Shown: positions 43,094-54,240 of the stretch, piece by piece | How the letters are laid out: every line of letters starts with the position of its first letter | Position numbering within the stretch: the first letter of the stretch is position 1 | DNA from: SZAS-79 sp964599095 | GTDB lineage: Bacteria > Pseudomonadota > Gammaproteobacteria > Burkholderiales > SG8-39 | Direction of reading: 5' to 3' | DNA: 64,000 bases | Assembly: GCA_964599095.1 (NCBI GenBank) | Contig: CAZREB010000001.1 | Location: forward strand, 186,001 to 250,000 | Program-made: the position numbers and the translations under genes | Notes under the pieces: generated by a model | What the model was told of the DNA's origin: nothing | The model's input: only the letters and a program-made list of their open reading frames with translations | Database searches by the model: none

Positions 43094-43139
43094 CGATCGT
43101 TCCAGGGAGAGGTGCGGGAGAACGTATAATTTTACCTTC

Positions 43140-44660
43140 ATGGCACAGCCCCTGCTCATTGCGAAAAACAGTTCGGCCGAACTCGTGCTGCTGCCTGGCC
43201 TGGCCAATCGCCACGGGCTGATCACCGGCGCCACCGGCACCGGCAAGACCGTCACGCTCCAGTCGATGGCGCACGCGTTCTCTTCGATCGGCGTACCGGT
43301 CTTCATGGCCGACATCAAGGGCGACCTTTCGGGCGTGGCCAAGGCCGGCGGCGGCAACGCGCGCGTCGCCGAGCGGATCAAGGCGTTGAAGCTCGACGTG
43401 AAGTACGAGGCCTGCCCGGCCGCGTTCTGGGACGTGTTCGCCGAAAGCGGCCACCCGGTGCGCGCTACGATCTCGGACATGGGGCCGCTGCTCCTGTCGA
43501 GCATGCTGAGCCTGAACGACACGCAGGAAGGCGTGCTGAACCTCGTGTTCAAGATCGCCGACGACAACGGCCTGCTGCTGCTCGATTCGAAAGACCTGCG
43601 CGCGATGCTGCAGCACGTGGGCGACAACGCTTCGCGGTTCCAGACCGAATACGGCAACATCTCGGCCGCGTCGATCGGCGCGATCCAGCGCGGCCTGATG
43701 GCGATCGAAAGCCAGGGCGCGGACAAGTTCTTCGGCGAGCCGATGCTCGACATCGGCGACCTGATGCAGACCGAAGGCGGCAAGGGCGTGGTGAACATCC
43801 TCGCTGCCGACAAGCTGATGAATTCGCCCAAGCTTTACGCCACCTTCCTGCTGTGGATGCTCGCCGAGCTGTTCGAGCACCTGCCGGAAGTGGGCGACCC
43901 GGACAAGCCGAAGCTGGTGTTCTTCTTCGACGAGGCGCACCTGCTGTTCAACGATGCGCCGAAGGCGCTGCTCACCAAGGTCGAGCAGGTCGTCCGCCTG
44001 ATCCGCTCCAAGGGCGTCGGCGTGTATTTCGTGACGCAGAATCCGCTGGACATCCCCGAGTCGGTGCTCGGCCAGCTGTCGAACCGCGTGCAGCACGCGC
44101 TGCGCGCGTTCACGCCCAAGGACCAGAAGGCGGTCAAGTCGGCGGCCGAAACTCTGCGACCGAACCCGAAGCTGAAGACCGACCAGGTGATCACGGAACT
44201 CGCCGTCGGAGAAGCGCTCGTCAGCTTCCTCGACGAAAAGGGCCGGCCCGGCATGGTGGAGCGGGCGTTCGTCGTCCCGCCGGGCAGCCAGCTCGGGCCG
44301 ATCGACGCGGCCGAGCGCAGGAAGGTCATCGAATCGTCGACGGTCTACGGCCACTACGAGAAGGCCGTGGACCGCGAGTCGGCTTACGAGAAACTCAAGG
44401 GCCGCTCGGCCGAGCGGCATGAGAACGCCGCATCGCAGCCCGGATCGGCGTCCACAACCCAGGCGCCCGCCGGCGGCGGCGCAGGCAGCGTCGTTTCGGA
44501 CATCCTGTTCGGCCGAACGGGCCCGCGCGGCGGGCAGCAGTCCAAGGGTGTGATCGAAGCGGTGGCGACCAGCGCGGCGCGCGCCATCGGGTCCGAACTC
44601 GGGCGCCAGGTGCTGCGGGGAGTGCTCGGCTCGATTCTCGGCGGCACCAAGCGCAAGTAG
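43140..44660 (+). CDS. HerA-like ATPase of the DUF853/YjgR family
   Basis: 506 residues from ATG 43140. Near-continuous resemblance to E. coli YjgR: LLIAKNSSAELVLLPGLANR, Walker A ITGATGTGKTVTLQS, FMADIKGDLSGVAKAG, Walker B LVFFFDEAHLLFNDAPKALL, VYFVTQNPLDIPESVL and VQHALRAFTPKDQKAVKSAA. The C-terminal low-complexity stretch ends in LFGRTGPRGGQQS and LGSILGG, also as in YjgR. It is a predicted hexameric ATPase of the HerA/FtsK class with unknown substrate. It is divergent from yebC, and its stop shares a base with the EamA start. Confidence 0.93.
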   Translation: MAQPLLIAKNSSAELVLLPGLANRHGLITGATGTGKTVTLQSMAHAFSSIGVPVFMADIKGDLSGVAKAGGGNARVAERIKALKLDVKYEACPAAFWDVFAESGHPVRATISDMGPLLLSSMLSLNDTQEGVLNLVFKIADDNGLLLLDSKDLRAMLQHVGDNASRFQTEYGNISAASIGAIQRGLMAIESQGADKFFGEPMLDIGDLMQTEGGKGVVNILAADKLMNSPKLYATFLLWMLAELFEHLPEVGDPDKPKLVFFFDEAHLLFNDAPKALLTKVEQVVRLIRSKGVGVYFVTQNPLDIPESVLGQLSNRVQHALRAFTPKDQKAVKSAAETLRPNPKLKTDQVITELAVGEALVSFLDEKGRPGMVERAFVVPPGSQLGPIDAAERRKVIESSTVYGHYEKAVDRESAYEKLKGRSAERHENAASQPGSASTTQAPAGGGAGSVVSDILFGRTGPRGGQQSKGVIEAVATSAARAIGSELGRQVLRGVLGSILGGTKRK

Positions 44661-45589
44661 TGGCCGCGGTTTCATACCGGGCTTGGGGGCTCGTCCTCGC
44701 CATTGGCGGCGTCGCCTGTTTTTCTTTTCGCCCGATCCTGATCAAGCTTGCGTATGCGGCGCACCCGGTTTCGCCGATCACCCTGCTGTTCCTGCGCATG
44801 AGCCTGTCGCTGCCGGCCTTCGTGCTGGTGGCCTGGCTGTTGGGCCGCCGCGACGAGGGCGCCACGCGCAAGCGCGCCGCATTGACTGCGCGCGACTGGG
44901 CCCAGGTGGCCACGCTGGGGTGCATGGGCTTCTACGTGGCGAGCTTCCTCGACTTCCTCGGCCTGCAATACGTGGGGGCCGGCATCGGGCGGCTGATTTC
45001 GTTCCTGTACCCGACCATGGTGGTGCTGCTTTCGCTCTTCTGGCTGAAGCGCCGTCCGGCGCCGCGCGAAATCGCGGCGCTCGTGATTTCGTATGCCGGC
45101 ATCGCGCTGGTCGTCTCCGGCCAGGGGCACGGCACGCAAGGCGACCGCCTGTTCGCGTTGGGCGTGATGCTGTGCCTCGCCAACGCGCTGGCCTATGCGA
45201 TCTACCTCGTGGCGAGCGGCGAGCTTACCCGGCGCATCGGCTCGATGCGCTTCACCGCGTACTCGATGATTGCCGCGACCGTGCCCGCGGTGGTGCAGTT
45301 CTTCGCGCTCGAACACGTGGCTTCGCTCGACCTTCCCCGGGAGGTGTGGGTCTATGTGCTGCTGATGGTGGTGTTCGCCACCATCGTGCCGGTCTTCCTC
45401 GCCGCCGAGGGGCTCAGGCGCATCGGCGCCAACCACTTTGCATTGCTCGGCGGGGTCAGCCCGGTGCTGACCGTTCTTGCCGCAACGGTGGGACTTGAGG
45501 AACCAATCACGCTCGTGCAGGTCGGAGGAAGCCTCCTCGTCATTTCGGGCGTCCTGCTCGTTTCACTCAAACCAAAGGCGGCAGGCTAG
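44660..45589 (+). CDS. EamA (DMT) family transporter
   Basis: 309 residues, GTG start overlapping the previous stop (TAGTG). Ten predicted membrane helices form two EamA halves: first half VLAIGGVACFSFRPILIKLA through GIALVVSGQG, second half LFALGVMLCLANALAYAIYL through SLLVISGVLLVSL. The PxxxxxxxE-type signature EPITLVQVGGS lies in the last helices. DMT exporters move metabolites such as amino acids or nucleosides across the inner membrane. The substrate cannot be inferred. Confidence 0.9.
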   Translation: MAAVSYRAWGLVLAIGGVACFSFRPILIKLAYAAHPVSPITLLFLRMSLSLPAFVLVAWLLGRRDEGATRKRAALTARDWAQVATLGCMGFYVASFLDFLGLQYVGAGIGRLISFLYPTMVVLLSLFWLKRRPAPREIAALVISYAGIALVVSGQGHGTQGDRLFALGVMLCLANALAYAIYLVASGELTRRIGSMRFTAYSMIAATVPAVVQFFALEHVASLDLPREVWVYVLLMVVFATIVPVFLAAEGLRRIGANHFALLGGVSPVLTVLAATVGLEEPITLVQVGGSLLVISGVLLVSLKPKAAG

Positions 45590-45612
45590 AGGCCGCCTTC
45601 ACCCCCGAGCTC

Positions 45613-47208
<1,596 letters not shown>

Positions 47209-47231
47209 GCAAACCTTTCTGGGGGGTACAC

Positions 47232-48014
47232 ATGGATCTCGGGATTCGCGGCAGGACCGCGCTGGTCACGGCGGGAAGCAAGGGCCTTGGCAAGGGTTGC
47301 GCGATGTCGCTGGCACGCGAGGGCGTGAATCTCGTCATCACGGCACGCGGCAAGGAGGCGCTCGACGCGACGGCCGAAGAGATCCGCAAGGCGACCGGTG
47401 CCAAGGTGACGACGGTGGTCGGCGACATCACGACACCGGAAGGCCGCGCGGCGGCGCTGGCGGCGTGCCCGGCGCCGGACATCCTCGTCAACAATGCCGG
47501 CGGCCCGCCGCCGGGCGACTTCCGCGACTGGGACCGCGAGACCTGGATCAAGGCGCTCGACGGCAACATGATCACGCCTATCCTGCTGATCCGCTCGGTC
47601 GTCGACAGGATGATCGAGCGCAAGTTCGGCCGCATCGTCAACATCACCTCCGGCGCCGTGAAATTCCCGATCCCGGAACTGGGCCTGTCCAACGGCGCGC
47701 GCACCGGACTCACCGGTTTCGTTGCCGGCCTGTCGAGAAAGACCGTGCGCCACAACGTGACCATCAACGCGGTGCTGCCCGGCCCGTTCGAGACCGACCG
47801 CCTGCGCGCGAATTTCAAGTTCAACGCGCAAAAGTCCGGCAAGAGCGAGGAAGAGTTGCGCCGCACGCGCGCCGAGTCGAACCCGGCCGGCCGCTTTGGC
47901 ACGATCGAGGAGTTCGGCGACGCCTGCGCCTACCTGTGCAGCGCCCAAGCCGGCTACATCACCGGGCAGAACCTGTTGCTCGACGGCGGCGCCTACCCGG
48001 GCACGTTCGGATAA
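47232..48014 (+). CDS. SDR family oxidoreductase with non-canonical active site
   Basis: 260 residues. The nucleotide-binding loop TAGSKGLGKGCAMSL and NNAGGPPPGDF are classical short-chain dehydrogenase motifs, and the C-terminal GQNLLLDGGAYPG is FabG-like. The catalytic Tyr-x-x-x-Lys is missing, however: after the Ser strand (NITSGAVKFPIPELG) the sequence reads LSNGARTGLTG. The enzyme may thus bind NAD(P)H without standard dehydrogenase chemistry. ATG 47232 follows GGGGGG at 47221-47226. TauD- and Bug-type genes follow closely, suggesting a small catabolic unit for an organic acid. Confidence 0.85.
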   Translation: MDLGIRGRTALVTAGSKGLGKGCAMSLAREGVNLVITARGKEALDATAEEIRKATGAKVTTVVGDITTPEGRAAALAACPAPDILVNNAGGPPPGDFRDWDRETWIKALDGNMITPILLIRSVVDRMIERKFGRIVNITSGAVKFPIPELGLSNGARTGLTGFVAGLSRKTVRHNVTINAVLPGPFETDRLRANFKFNAQKSGKSEEELRRTRAESNPAGRFGTIEEFGDACAYLCSAQAGYITGQNLLLDGGAYPGTFG

Positions 48015-48031
48015 TTTCGTTGGGAGGTCCC

Positions 48032-49114
48032 ATGGCCGCAGTCCTGAAAATCGAACCTTCTCCCCTGCCGCCCCGTCCGATCGGCGGCCCTGCGGCGTGG
48101 AAAGGGCCCGAGATCGACCATAAACGCGGCGAGTGGATGTACGAATTCTCGTCCGCCGATCTCGCCGAAATCGACGCCGCAATCCGCACCCACTTTGCCG
48201 CCGGGCGCGAGATGGGCGACATCACGCCGCAGACATTCAAGCTGCCCACCCTCGCCGCAAAGATCGAGCGGCTGCTCGACCAGGTGCTGCACGGCCGCGG
48301 CTTCGTGCTGCTGCGGGGCTTTGACGTCTCGAAGCGCAGCACCGCCGAGAGCGCGGTGGCCTACCTCGGCATCGGCTCGCACTTCGGCTCCTTCCGCTCG
48401 CAGAATGCCAAAGGCCACCTGCTGGGTCACGTGTGCGACCTGGGCCTGGACATCAACAAGCCGACGACGCGCTACTACCAGACCAACCGCGAGCTCGAAT
48501 ACCACACCGACTCGTGCGACATCGTGGCGCTGCTGTGCCTGAAGACCTCGAAGTCCGGCGGCGAAAGCCGGCTGGTCAGCTCGGTCACGCTGCATGACGA
48601 GATCTACCGCCGCCGGCCCGACCTGTGGCGGCTGCTCTTCAACCCGTTCCCGACCGACCGCCGCGGCGAAGTTCCGCCCGGGATGCTGCCGTGGTTCGAG
48701 TTGCCGGTCTTCAACTGGCACGCGGGCGAGCTCTCGACGATCTACGCCGGCCAGTACATCCGCTCCTCGCAGGTCAATTGCCCGGAGGCGCGCCGGTTGA
48801 CCCCCGCCGAGCACGAAGCGCTCGACTACCTCGACAAGCTCACCAACGACCCGGACCTGAACCTCACGATGGAATTCCGGCCGGGCGACATGCAGTTCGT
48901 CCACAACCACCAGATTTTGCACAGCCGCACCGACTTCGAGGATTGGCCTGAACCCGAAAAGCGGCGCCACCTGCTGCGCCTTTGGCTCGCGCCGCGCGTC
49001 GCGCGCGAGCTTCCGCCGGCTTACGCCCAGCGCTACGGCTCGATCGAGCCGGGCAACCGGGGCGGCATCGTTACCAAGGAAACCACCCTGAAATTTGTCC
49101 TGGAGCCCCAATGA
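48032..49114 (+). CDS. TauD/TfdA family Fe(II)/2-oxoglutarate dioxygenase
   Basis: 360 residues from ATG 48032 with GGGAGG at 48022-48027. Iron ligands appear as EYHTDSCDIVALL (His-x-Asp) and QFVHNHQILHSRTDF (distal His), with the oxoglutarate Arg in RHLLRLWLAPR. FVLLRGFDV is the N-terminal family strand. Such enzymes hydroxylate small organic acids (taurine, alkylsulfates, 2,4-D and others). The substrate here is unknown. The stop overlaps the next gene's ATG (ATGA), coupling it to a periplasmic binding protein, so the ligand of that protein may be its substrate. Confidence 0.87.
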   Translation: MAAVLKIEPSPLPPRPIGGPAAWKGPEIDHKRGEWMYEFSSADLAEIDAAIRTHFAAGREMGDITPQTFKLPTLAAKIERLLDQVLHGRGFVLLRGFDVSKRSTAESAVAYLGIGSHFGSFRSQNAKGHLLGHVCDLGLDINKPTTRYYQTNRELEYHTDSCDIVALLCLKTSKSGGESRLVSSVTLHDEIYRRRPDLWRLLFNPFPTDRRGEVPPGMLPWFELPVFNWHAGELSTIYAGQYIRSSQVNCPEARRLTPAEHEALDYLDKLTNDPDLNLTMEFRPGDMQFVHNHQILHSRTDFEDWPEPEKRRHLLRLWLAPRVARELPPAYAQRYGSIEPGNRGGIVTKETTLKFVLEPQ

Positions 49115-50106
49115 GCAAGCCGCACTTAATCGCACGCCGCCGGCTGCTCGCCGCTGCGGCCGCCACCGCAACCCTCGCCGCGACACGTGCCGGATTCGCC
49201 CAGTCGCAGGCGTACCCGAACAAGCGCGTGCGAATCCTGGTCGGTTTCGCGCCGGGGGGCATCGTCGACACGCTCGGGCGCCTGCTTGCCGACCGCCTCA
49301 CCCGCAGCATGGGGCAACCGTTCGTGGTCGAGAACCGGCCGGGGGCCGGCGCCAACCTCGCCACCGGCCTGGTGGCGCGTGCCAAGGGCGACCCGTACAC
49401 GCTGCTCCTCGGCAGCAGCGGCCCGCTTGCGGTCAGCCCGACCACCGAAGCCGATCTCGGCTACGACCCGTTGGTGGACCTGATCCGGATCACCATCATG
49501 GCCAAGACACCGCTGGTGGTCGTCGTGCCGGCCAATTCGCCGCACAAGGACCTGCAGTCGCTGATGCAGGCGATGAAAAAGGAATCGAAGGAAGTGCTGT
49601 ATCCGACGCCCGGCGTCGGCTCGCCGCAGCTTCTCGCGCAGGAGGCCTTCCGCCAGCGCGTCGGTTTCCCGGCTGCACCGGTGCACTACAACGGCAGCGC
49701 GCCGGCCGTCATGGCCGTGCTGACCAACGAATTCCCGTTCACGATCGAAAACCCGTTGCTCACGCTCGGCCATATCCGGGCCGGGAAGCTCCGCGCACTC
49801 GCGGTGACCAGCAAGCAGCGCGCGCCCCTGCTGCCCGACGTGCCGACGATGTCCGAGGCCGGTCTCGAAGGATTCGAGGCGGGCGGCTGGTACGGGCTGG
49901 TGGCGCCGGCCGGCATCCCGCCGGAGATCGTCAACCAGCTCCACGCCGAAACGGTCGCCGCGCTCAGGGAACCGGAGATGGCGCGGCGGATCGCCGAGAT
50001 GGCCTCCCCGAACATCACCAGCACGCCGCAGGAGTTCAAGGACTTCATCGCCGCCGAAACCCAGAAGTGGCGCTCTGTATTGTTGGCAGCCAAGAAGCCG
50101 GCTTAA
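49111..50106 (+). CDS. Tripartite tricarboxylate transporter (Bug/TctC) substrate-binding protein
   Basis: 331 residues. A twin-arginine-like N-terminus (ARRRLLAAAAATATLAATRA) cut near GFAQS is followed by YPNKRVRILVGFAPGGIVDT, the Bug signature, with VENRPGAGANLAT, and the C-terminal EGFEAGGWYGLVAPAGIPPE. These periplasmic proteins bind carboxylates; betaproteobacteria carry very many orphan copies without TctA/TctB, and none of those is seen here. The last nine codons plus stop (AAKKPA) have been copied into a 27-bp tandem repeat directly downstream. Confidence 0.92.
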   Translation: MSKPHLIARRRLLAAAAATATLAATRAGFAQSQAYPNKRVRILVGFAPGGIVDTLGRLLADRLTRSMGQPFVVENRPGAGANLATGLVARAKGDPYTLLLGSSGPLAVSPTTEADLGYDPLVDLIRITIMAKTPLVVVVPANSPHKDLQSLMQAMKKESKEVLYPTPGVGSPQLLAQEAFRQRVGFPAAPVHYNGSAPAVMAVLTNEFPFTIENPLLTLGHIRAGKLRALAVTSKQRAPLLPDVPTMSEAGLEGFEAGGWYGLVAPAGIPPEIVNQLHAETVAALREPEMARRIAEMASPNITSTPQEFKDFIAAETQKWRSVLLAAKKPA

Positions 50107-50166
50107 ACCCGGGCAGCCAAGAAGCCGGCTTAAACCCGGGCAGCCAAGAAGCCGGCTTAAACCCGG
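50086..50166 (+). repeat. 27-bp tandem repeat duplicating the 3' end of the Bug gene (left side of gap)
   Basis: Three exact units of GCAGCCAAGAAGCCGGCTTA-AACCCGG at 50086, 50113 and 50140, running into the gap at 50167. The first unit is the coding end of the Bug gene including its TAA. Each unit contains the 10-bp palindrome AAGCCGGCTT. Spacing of 27 bp keeps the reading frame, so each copy would again encode AAKKPA-stop. Confidence 0.95.
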
Positions 50167-50266
50167 NNNNNNNNNNNNNNNNNNNNNNNNNNNNNNNNNN
50201 NNNNNNNNNNNNNNNNNNNNNNNNNNNNNNNNNNNNNNNNNNNNNNNNNNNNNNNNNNNNNNNNNN
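50167..50266. other. Assembly gap (100 N)
   Basis: Exactly 100 undetermined bases, inside the 27-bp tandem repeat. The real length and copy number are unknown. Confidence 0.99.
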
Positions 50267-50350
50267 GCAGCCAAGAAGCCGGCCTAAACCCGGGCAGCCA
50301 AGAAGCCGGGTTGACTCGCGCGGCCAGCCGGGAAGCGGGCTGGACCCTGC
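50267..50350 (+). repeat. 27-bp tandem repeat, decaying right end
   Basis: One near-perfect unit (50267-50293, single T to C change in the palindrome), then a unit that diverges after GCAGCCAAGAAGCCGG (50294 on), then a weak third copy (GCGGCCAGCCGGGAAGCGGG). The progressive loss of identity away from the gene suggests an array that grows by slippage at the gene end and decays outward. Confidence 0.8.
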
Positions 50351-50398
50351 CGCGGCGCAGCCGCTTCGAGTATATCAATTCGTGTATGGGAATTCCCC

Positions 50399-50440
50399 GG
50401 AGAGTGGCTTGGATAGCCACTCTCCAATACTTAATCTTTT
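50399..50440 (+). terminator. Stem-loop, probable terminator after the Bug gene
   Basis: Perfect 11-bp inverted repeat GGAGAGTGGCT (50399-50409) and AGCCACTCTCC (50415-50425) with a TGGAT loop, followed by the T-rich AATACTTAATCTTTT. The T-run is interrupted, so efficiency is uncertain. It separates the Bug unit from the ABC transporter operon. Confidence 0.65.
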
Positions 50441-50513
50441 GAAATAATGGCCGTTGGAGCGCGTGCTAGACTGAAAACACGATAGCTGATCGACAGGGTT
50501 GCCAGCTCTGCAC

Positions 50514-51512
<999 letters not shown>

Positions 51513-51525
51513 AGCCGGCATTCCG

Positions 51526-52503
51526 ATGAGCGACGACGTACTCCTCGAAGTCGACAACCTGGTCAAGACCTTCCCGGTCGGCGGCGGAATGTTTTCCGGA
51601 GCAGCGGGGACGGTACGCGCGATCGACGGCATCAGCTTCAAGATCCGCCGCGGAGAGACGCTCGGCCTGGTCGGGGAATCCGGCTGCGGCAAGACCACCA
51701 CCGGCCGCTGCATCCTGCAACTCGAGCGCCCTACCAGCGGTCGCATCCTGTTCGACGGCGTCGACCTGGTCACGCTCGATGCGGCCGCGCTGCGCGCGGT
51801 ACGCAGGCGGATCCAGGTGATCTTCCAGGATCCCTACTCGTCCCTCAATCCGCGCATGACCGTCGGCCAGATGCTGGCCGAGCCGCTCGAGGTGCATGGC
51901 ATCGTGCCCGAGGCCCGGGCGCGGGCGGAACGGGTGCGCGAGCTGATTGCGCAGGTCGGCCTGCTGCCCCAGCATGCGGACCGCTTCCCGCACCAGATGT
52001 CCGGCGGCCAGCGGCAGCGCGTCGGCATTGCGCGCGCGCTTGCCATGGAACCCACGCTGATCGTCTGCGACGAACCGGTTTCGGCGCTCGACGTGTCGAT
52101 CCAGGCGCAGATCATCAACCTGCTGGAGGACCTGCAGCAGCGCCTGGGCCTGACCTACCTGTTCATCGCCCACGACCTGTCCGTGGTCCGTCATATCTCG
52201 GACCGCGTGGCCGTGATGTACCTCGGGCGGATCGCCGAAATCACCGACCGCACGGCCCTGTACGAGGAACCGCTGCATCCGTATACGCGCGCCCTGCTGT
52301 CCGCCGTCCCCATTCCGGATCCCGGACTGGAACTCAAGCGCGAGCGCGTCGTGCTGCGCGGCGAAGTCCCGAGCCCGCTGAATCCCCCATCCGGCTGCGC
52401 GTTCAATCCGCGCTGTCCGGATGCCGAAGCACTTTGCAGTGCAGAAATCCCTGCGCTGCGGGAAGTCAGATCCACTCATTGGTCCGCGTGCCACTTTTCA
52501 TGA
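51526..52503 (+). CDS. Oligopeptide/dipeptide-type ABC transporter ATP-binding protein (DppF/OppF-like)
   Basis: 325 residues from ATG 51526. Walker A GESGCGKTTTGRCI; FQDPYSSLNPRMTVG; signature MSGGQRQRVGIARAL; Walker B LIVCDEPVSALDVS; and the C-terminal PPSGCAFNPRCPDAEALC Cys motif. Pairs with the DppD-like ATPase encoded 13 bp upstream. The GKTTTGR sequence is typical of the F-type subunit. Confidence 0.92.
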   Translation: MSDDVLLEVDNLVKTFPVGGGMFSGAAGTVRAIDGISFKIRRGETLGLVGESGCGKTTTGRCILQLERPTSGRILFDGVDLVTLDAAALRAVRRRIQVIFQDPYSSLNPRMTVGQMLAEPLEVHGIVPEARARAERVRELIAQVGLLPQHADRFPHQMSGGQRQRVGIARALAMEPTLIVCDEPVSALDVSIQAQIINLLEDLQQRLGLTYLFIAHDLSVVRHISDRVAVMYLGRIAEITDRTALYEEPLHPYTRALLSAVPIPDPGLELKRERVVLRGEVPSPLNPPSGCAFNPRCPDAEALCSAEIPALREVRSTHWSACHFS

Positions 52504-52593
52504 CATGTGACGGCTGGCGCGGATAGTATTCGCGGCATCCCCCGCAGAGGGGAGCCATCTTGTCGGAGGCGTTGTTTCATAGGAGGGCATTTC

Positions 52594-54180
52594 ATGAACA
52601 AGTTCGTACGGCTGATCGCGCTCGCCGCCGTTGCTGCACTTTCGTTCCCATCGCTGGCCCAGGCGCCGAGAAACGGCGGCGAACTGGTCTTCCCCGTCCC
52701 ATCCGAGCCGCCCTCGTATGACGGGCATCGCGAGGAAACCTTCGGGCTGATCCATCCGATCGCGCCGTTCTACAACACGCTGCTGCGCGTCGACCCGACC
52801 GACCCGCACGGGACCAAGCCCTATCCCTCGATCGCCGAGAGCTGGACGGAGTCGAAGGACGGACTGACCTACACGTTCAAGATCCGCACCGGCGTCAAGT
52901 TCCACGACGGCAGCCCGATGTCCTCGCGCGACGTCAAGGCCTCCTACGACAAGATCATCTTCCCGCCGGCCGGCGTCGGCTCGAGCCGCAAGGGACAGTA
53001 CGCGAACGTCGAGTCGGTTTCCGCGCCGGACCCGACCACGGTGGTGTTCAAGCTGAAGCACCCTTCGGGCTCGTTCATCGCGTCGCTGCTCTCGCCCTAC
53101 AACTTCATCTACAGCGCCGACAAGCTCGCCAAGGACATGCACTGGTACGAGAAGAACATCATGGGCACCGGGCCGTTCGTGTTCGTCGAGCACGTCAAAG
53201 GTTCGCACGTGGTCGGCAAGAAGAACCCGAACTACTGGGACAAGGGCCTGCCGCACCTCGACGGCTTCCGGGCGATCTTCATCCGCAGTTCGTCGGCGCA
53301 GGTGGCGGCGATCCGCGGCGAACGCGCGCACATCCAGTTCCGCGGCTTCACCCCGGCCGACCGCGACAGCCTCAAGCAGGCGCTCGGCAACAAGATCACG
53401 GTGCAGGAAAGCCCGTGGGATTGCATCCTGATGGTGGCGTTCAACCACGAGAAGAAGCCGTTCGACGACAAGCGGGTGCGCCGCGCGCTCTCGCTGGCAC
53501 TGGACCGGCACCAGGCCGCCGTCGCGCTGTCCAAGATCGCGATCGTCAAGGAAGTCGCCGGCGTGCAGGTTCCAGGAACCCCGTTCGCGACGCCGCCGGA
53601 CGAACTCAACAAGCTCGCCGGCTACTGGACCGACATCGGCAAGTCCCGCGCCGAAGCCAAGCGCCTGCTCAAGGAAGCCGGCGCCGAAGGCCTGTCCTTC
53701 ACCTTCAAGAACCGCGGCACCCCGATGCCCTACGAACCGCTTGCCGTCTGGCTGATCGACCAGTGGCGGCAGGTCGGTGTGAACGTCAAGCAGGAAGTCA
53801 TCGAGCCGGCGGCCTACTACACGCCTTTGCGCTCCGGGGACTTCCAGGTGGCCATGGACTTCCAGTGCGGCTACATCGTCGAGCCTGACCTCGACATGTA
53901 CAAGTTCACGTCGTCCGACCGCAATCCGGCCAACTACGGACGCTACACGGACCGGGTGCTGGACGACCTGTACGACAAGCAGAGCGCGGCCACGAACGTG
54001 GAAGAGCGCAAGAAGCACATCCGGGCCTTCGAGAAGCGCCTGCTCGACGAGGAAGCGCACTACCTCATGACGCTGCAATGGCATCGGATCGTCCCGCACT
54101 CGTCCAAGGTCCACGGCTGGCAGATCACCCCCAGCCACTACCTCAACAACACCCTGGATACGGTCTGGCTCTCCGAGTAA
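52594..54180 (+). CDS. ABC transporter substrate-binding protein, family 5
   Basis: 528 residues. The signal peptide (FVRLIALAAVAALSFPSLAQ) is followed by the family 5 fold: DPHGTKPYPSIAESWTESKDGLTYTFKIR, GVKFHDGSPMSSRDVKASYD and RRALSLALDRHQAAVALSKI. ATG 52594 has a strong AGGAGG at 52581-52586. It binds peptides, opines, nickel complexes or similar; the ligand is not predictable. A long stem-loop follows the stop before the permease gene, which may raise the level of this protein over the membrane parts. Confidence 0.9.
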   Translation: MNKFVRLIALAAVAALSFPSLAQAPRNGGELVFPVPSEPPSYDGHREETFGLIHPIAPFYNTLLRVDPTDPHGTKPYPSIAESWTESKDGLTYTFKIRTGVKFHDGSPMSSRDVKASYDKIIFPPAGVGSSRKGQYANVESVSAPDPTTVVFKLKHPSGSFIASLLSPYNFIYSADKLAKDMHWYEKNIMGTGPFVFVEHVKGSHVVGKKNPNYWDKGLPHLDGFRAIFIRSSSAQVAAIRGERAHIQFRGFTPADRDSLKQALGNKITVQESPWDCILMVAFNHEKKPFDDKRVRRALSLALDRHQAAVALSKIAIVKEVAGVQVPGTPFATPPDELNKLAGYWTDIGKSRAEAKRLLKEAGAEGLSFTFKNRGTPMPYEPLAVWLIDQWRQVGVNVKQEVIEPAAYYTPLRSGDFQVAMDFQCGYIVEPDLDMYKFTSSDRNPANYGRYTDRVLDDLYDKQSAATNVEERKKHIRAFEKRLLDEEAHYLMTLQWHRIVPHSSKVHGWQITPSHYLNNTLDTVWLSE

Positions 54181-54194
54181 CCCGGGCGGTGCCC

Positions 54195-54226
54195 GGCACG
54201 GCGTGTGCGGCTGCGCACGCCGTGCC
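54195..54226 (+). promoter_or_regulatory. Strong intergenic stem-loop between binding protein and permease genes
   Basis: 14-bp stem (54195-54208 with 54213-54226, one G-U pair on the transcript) closed by a GGCT loop, with no T-run after it. In many transporter operons such a hairpin protects the 3' end of the binding-protein mRNA and reduces read-through. That role is inferred from position. Confidence 0.7.
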
Positions 54227-54240
54227 CAAGTGAGCTTCCC

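Noticed and set aside
43125..43130. TATAAT just before the DUF853 gene
   Set aside because: No -35 at a usable distance, and the transcript would start only about 3 nt before the ATG, so I do not call a promoter.
42459..44675. 738-codon minus-strand frame over the YjgR gene and yebC
   Set aside because: Shadow frame; both real genes match their families along their full length.
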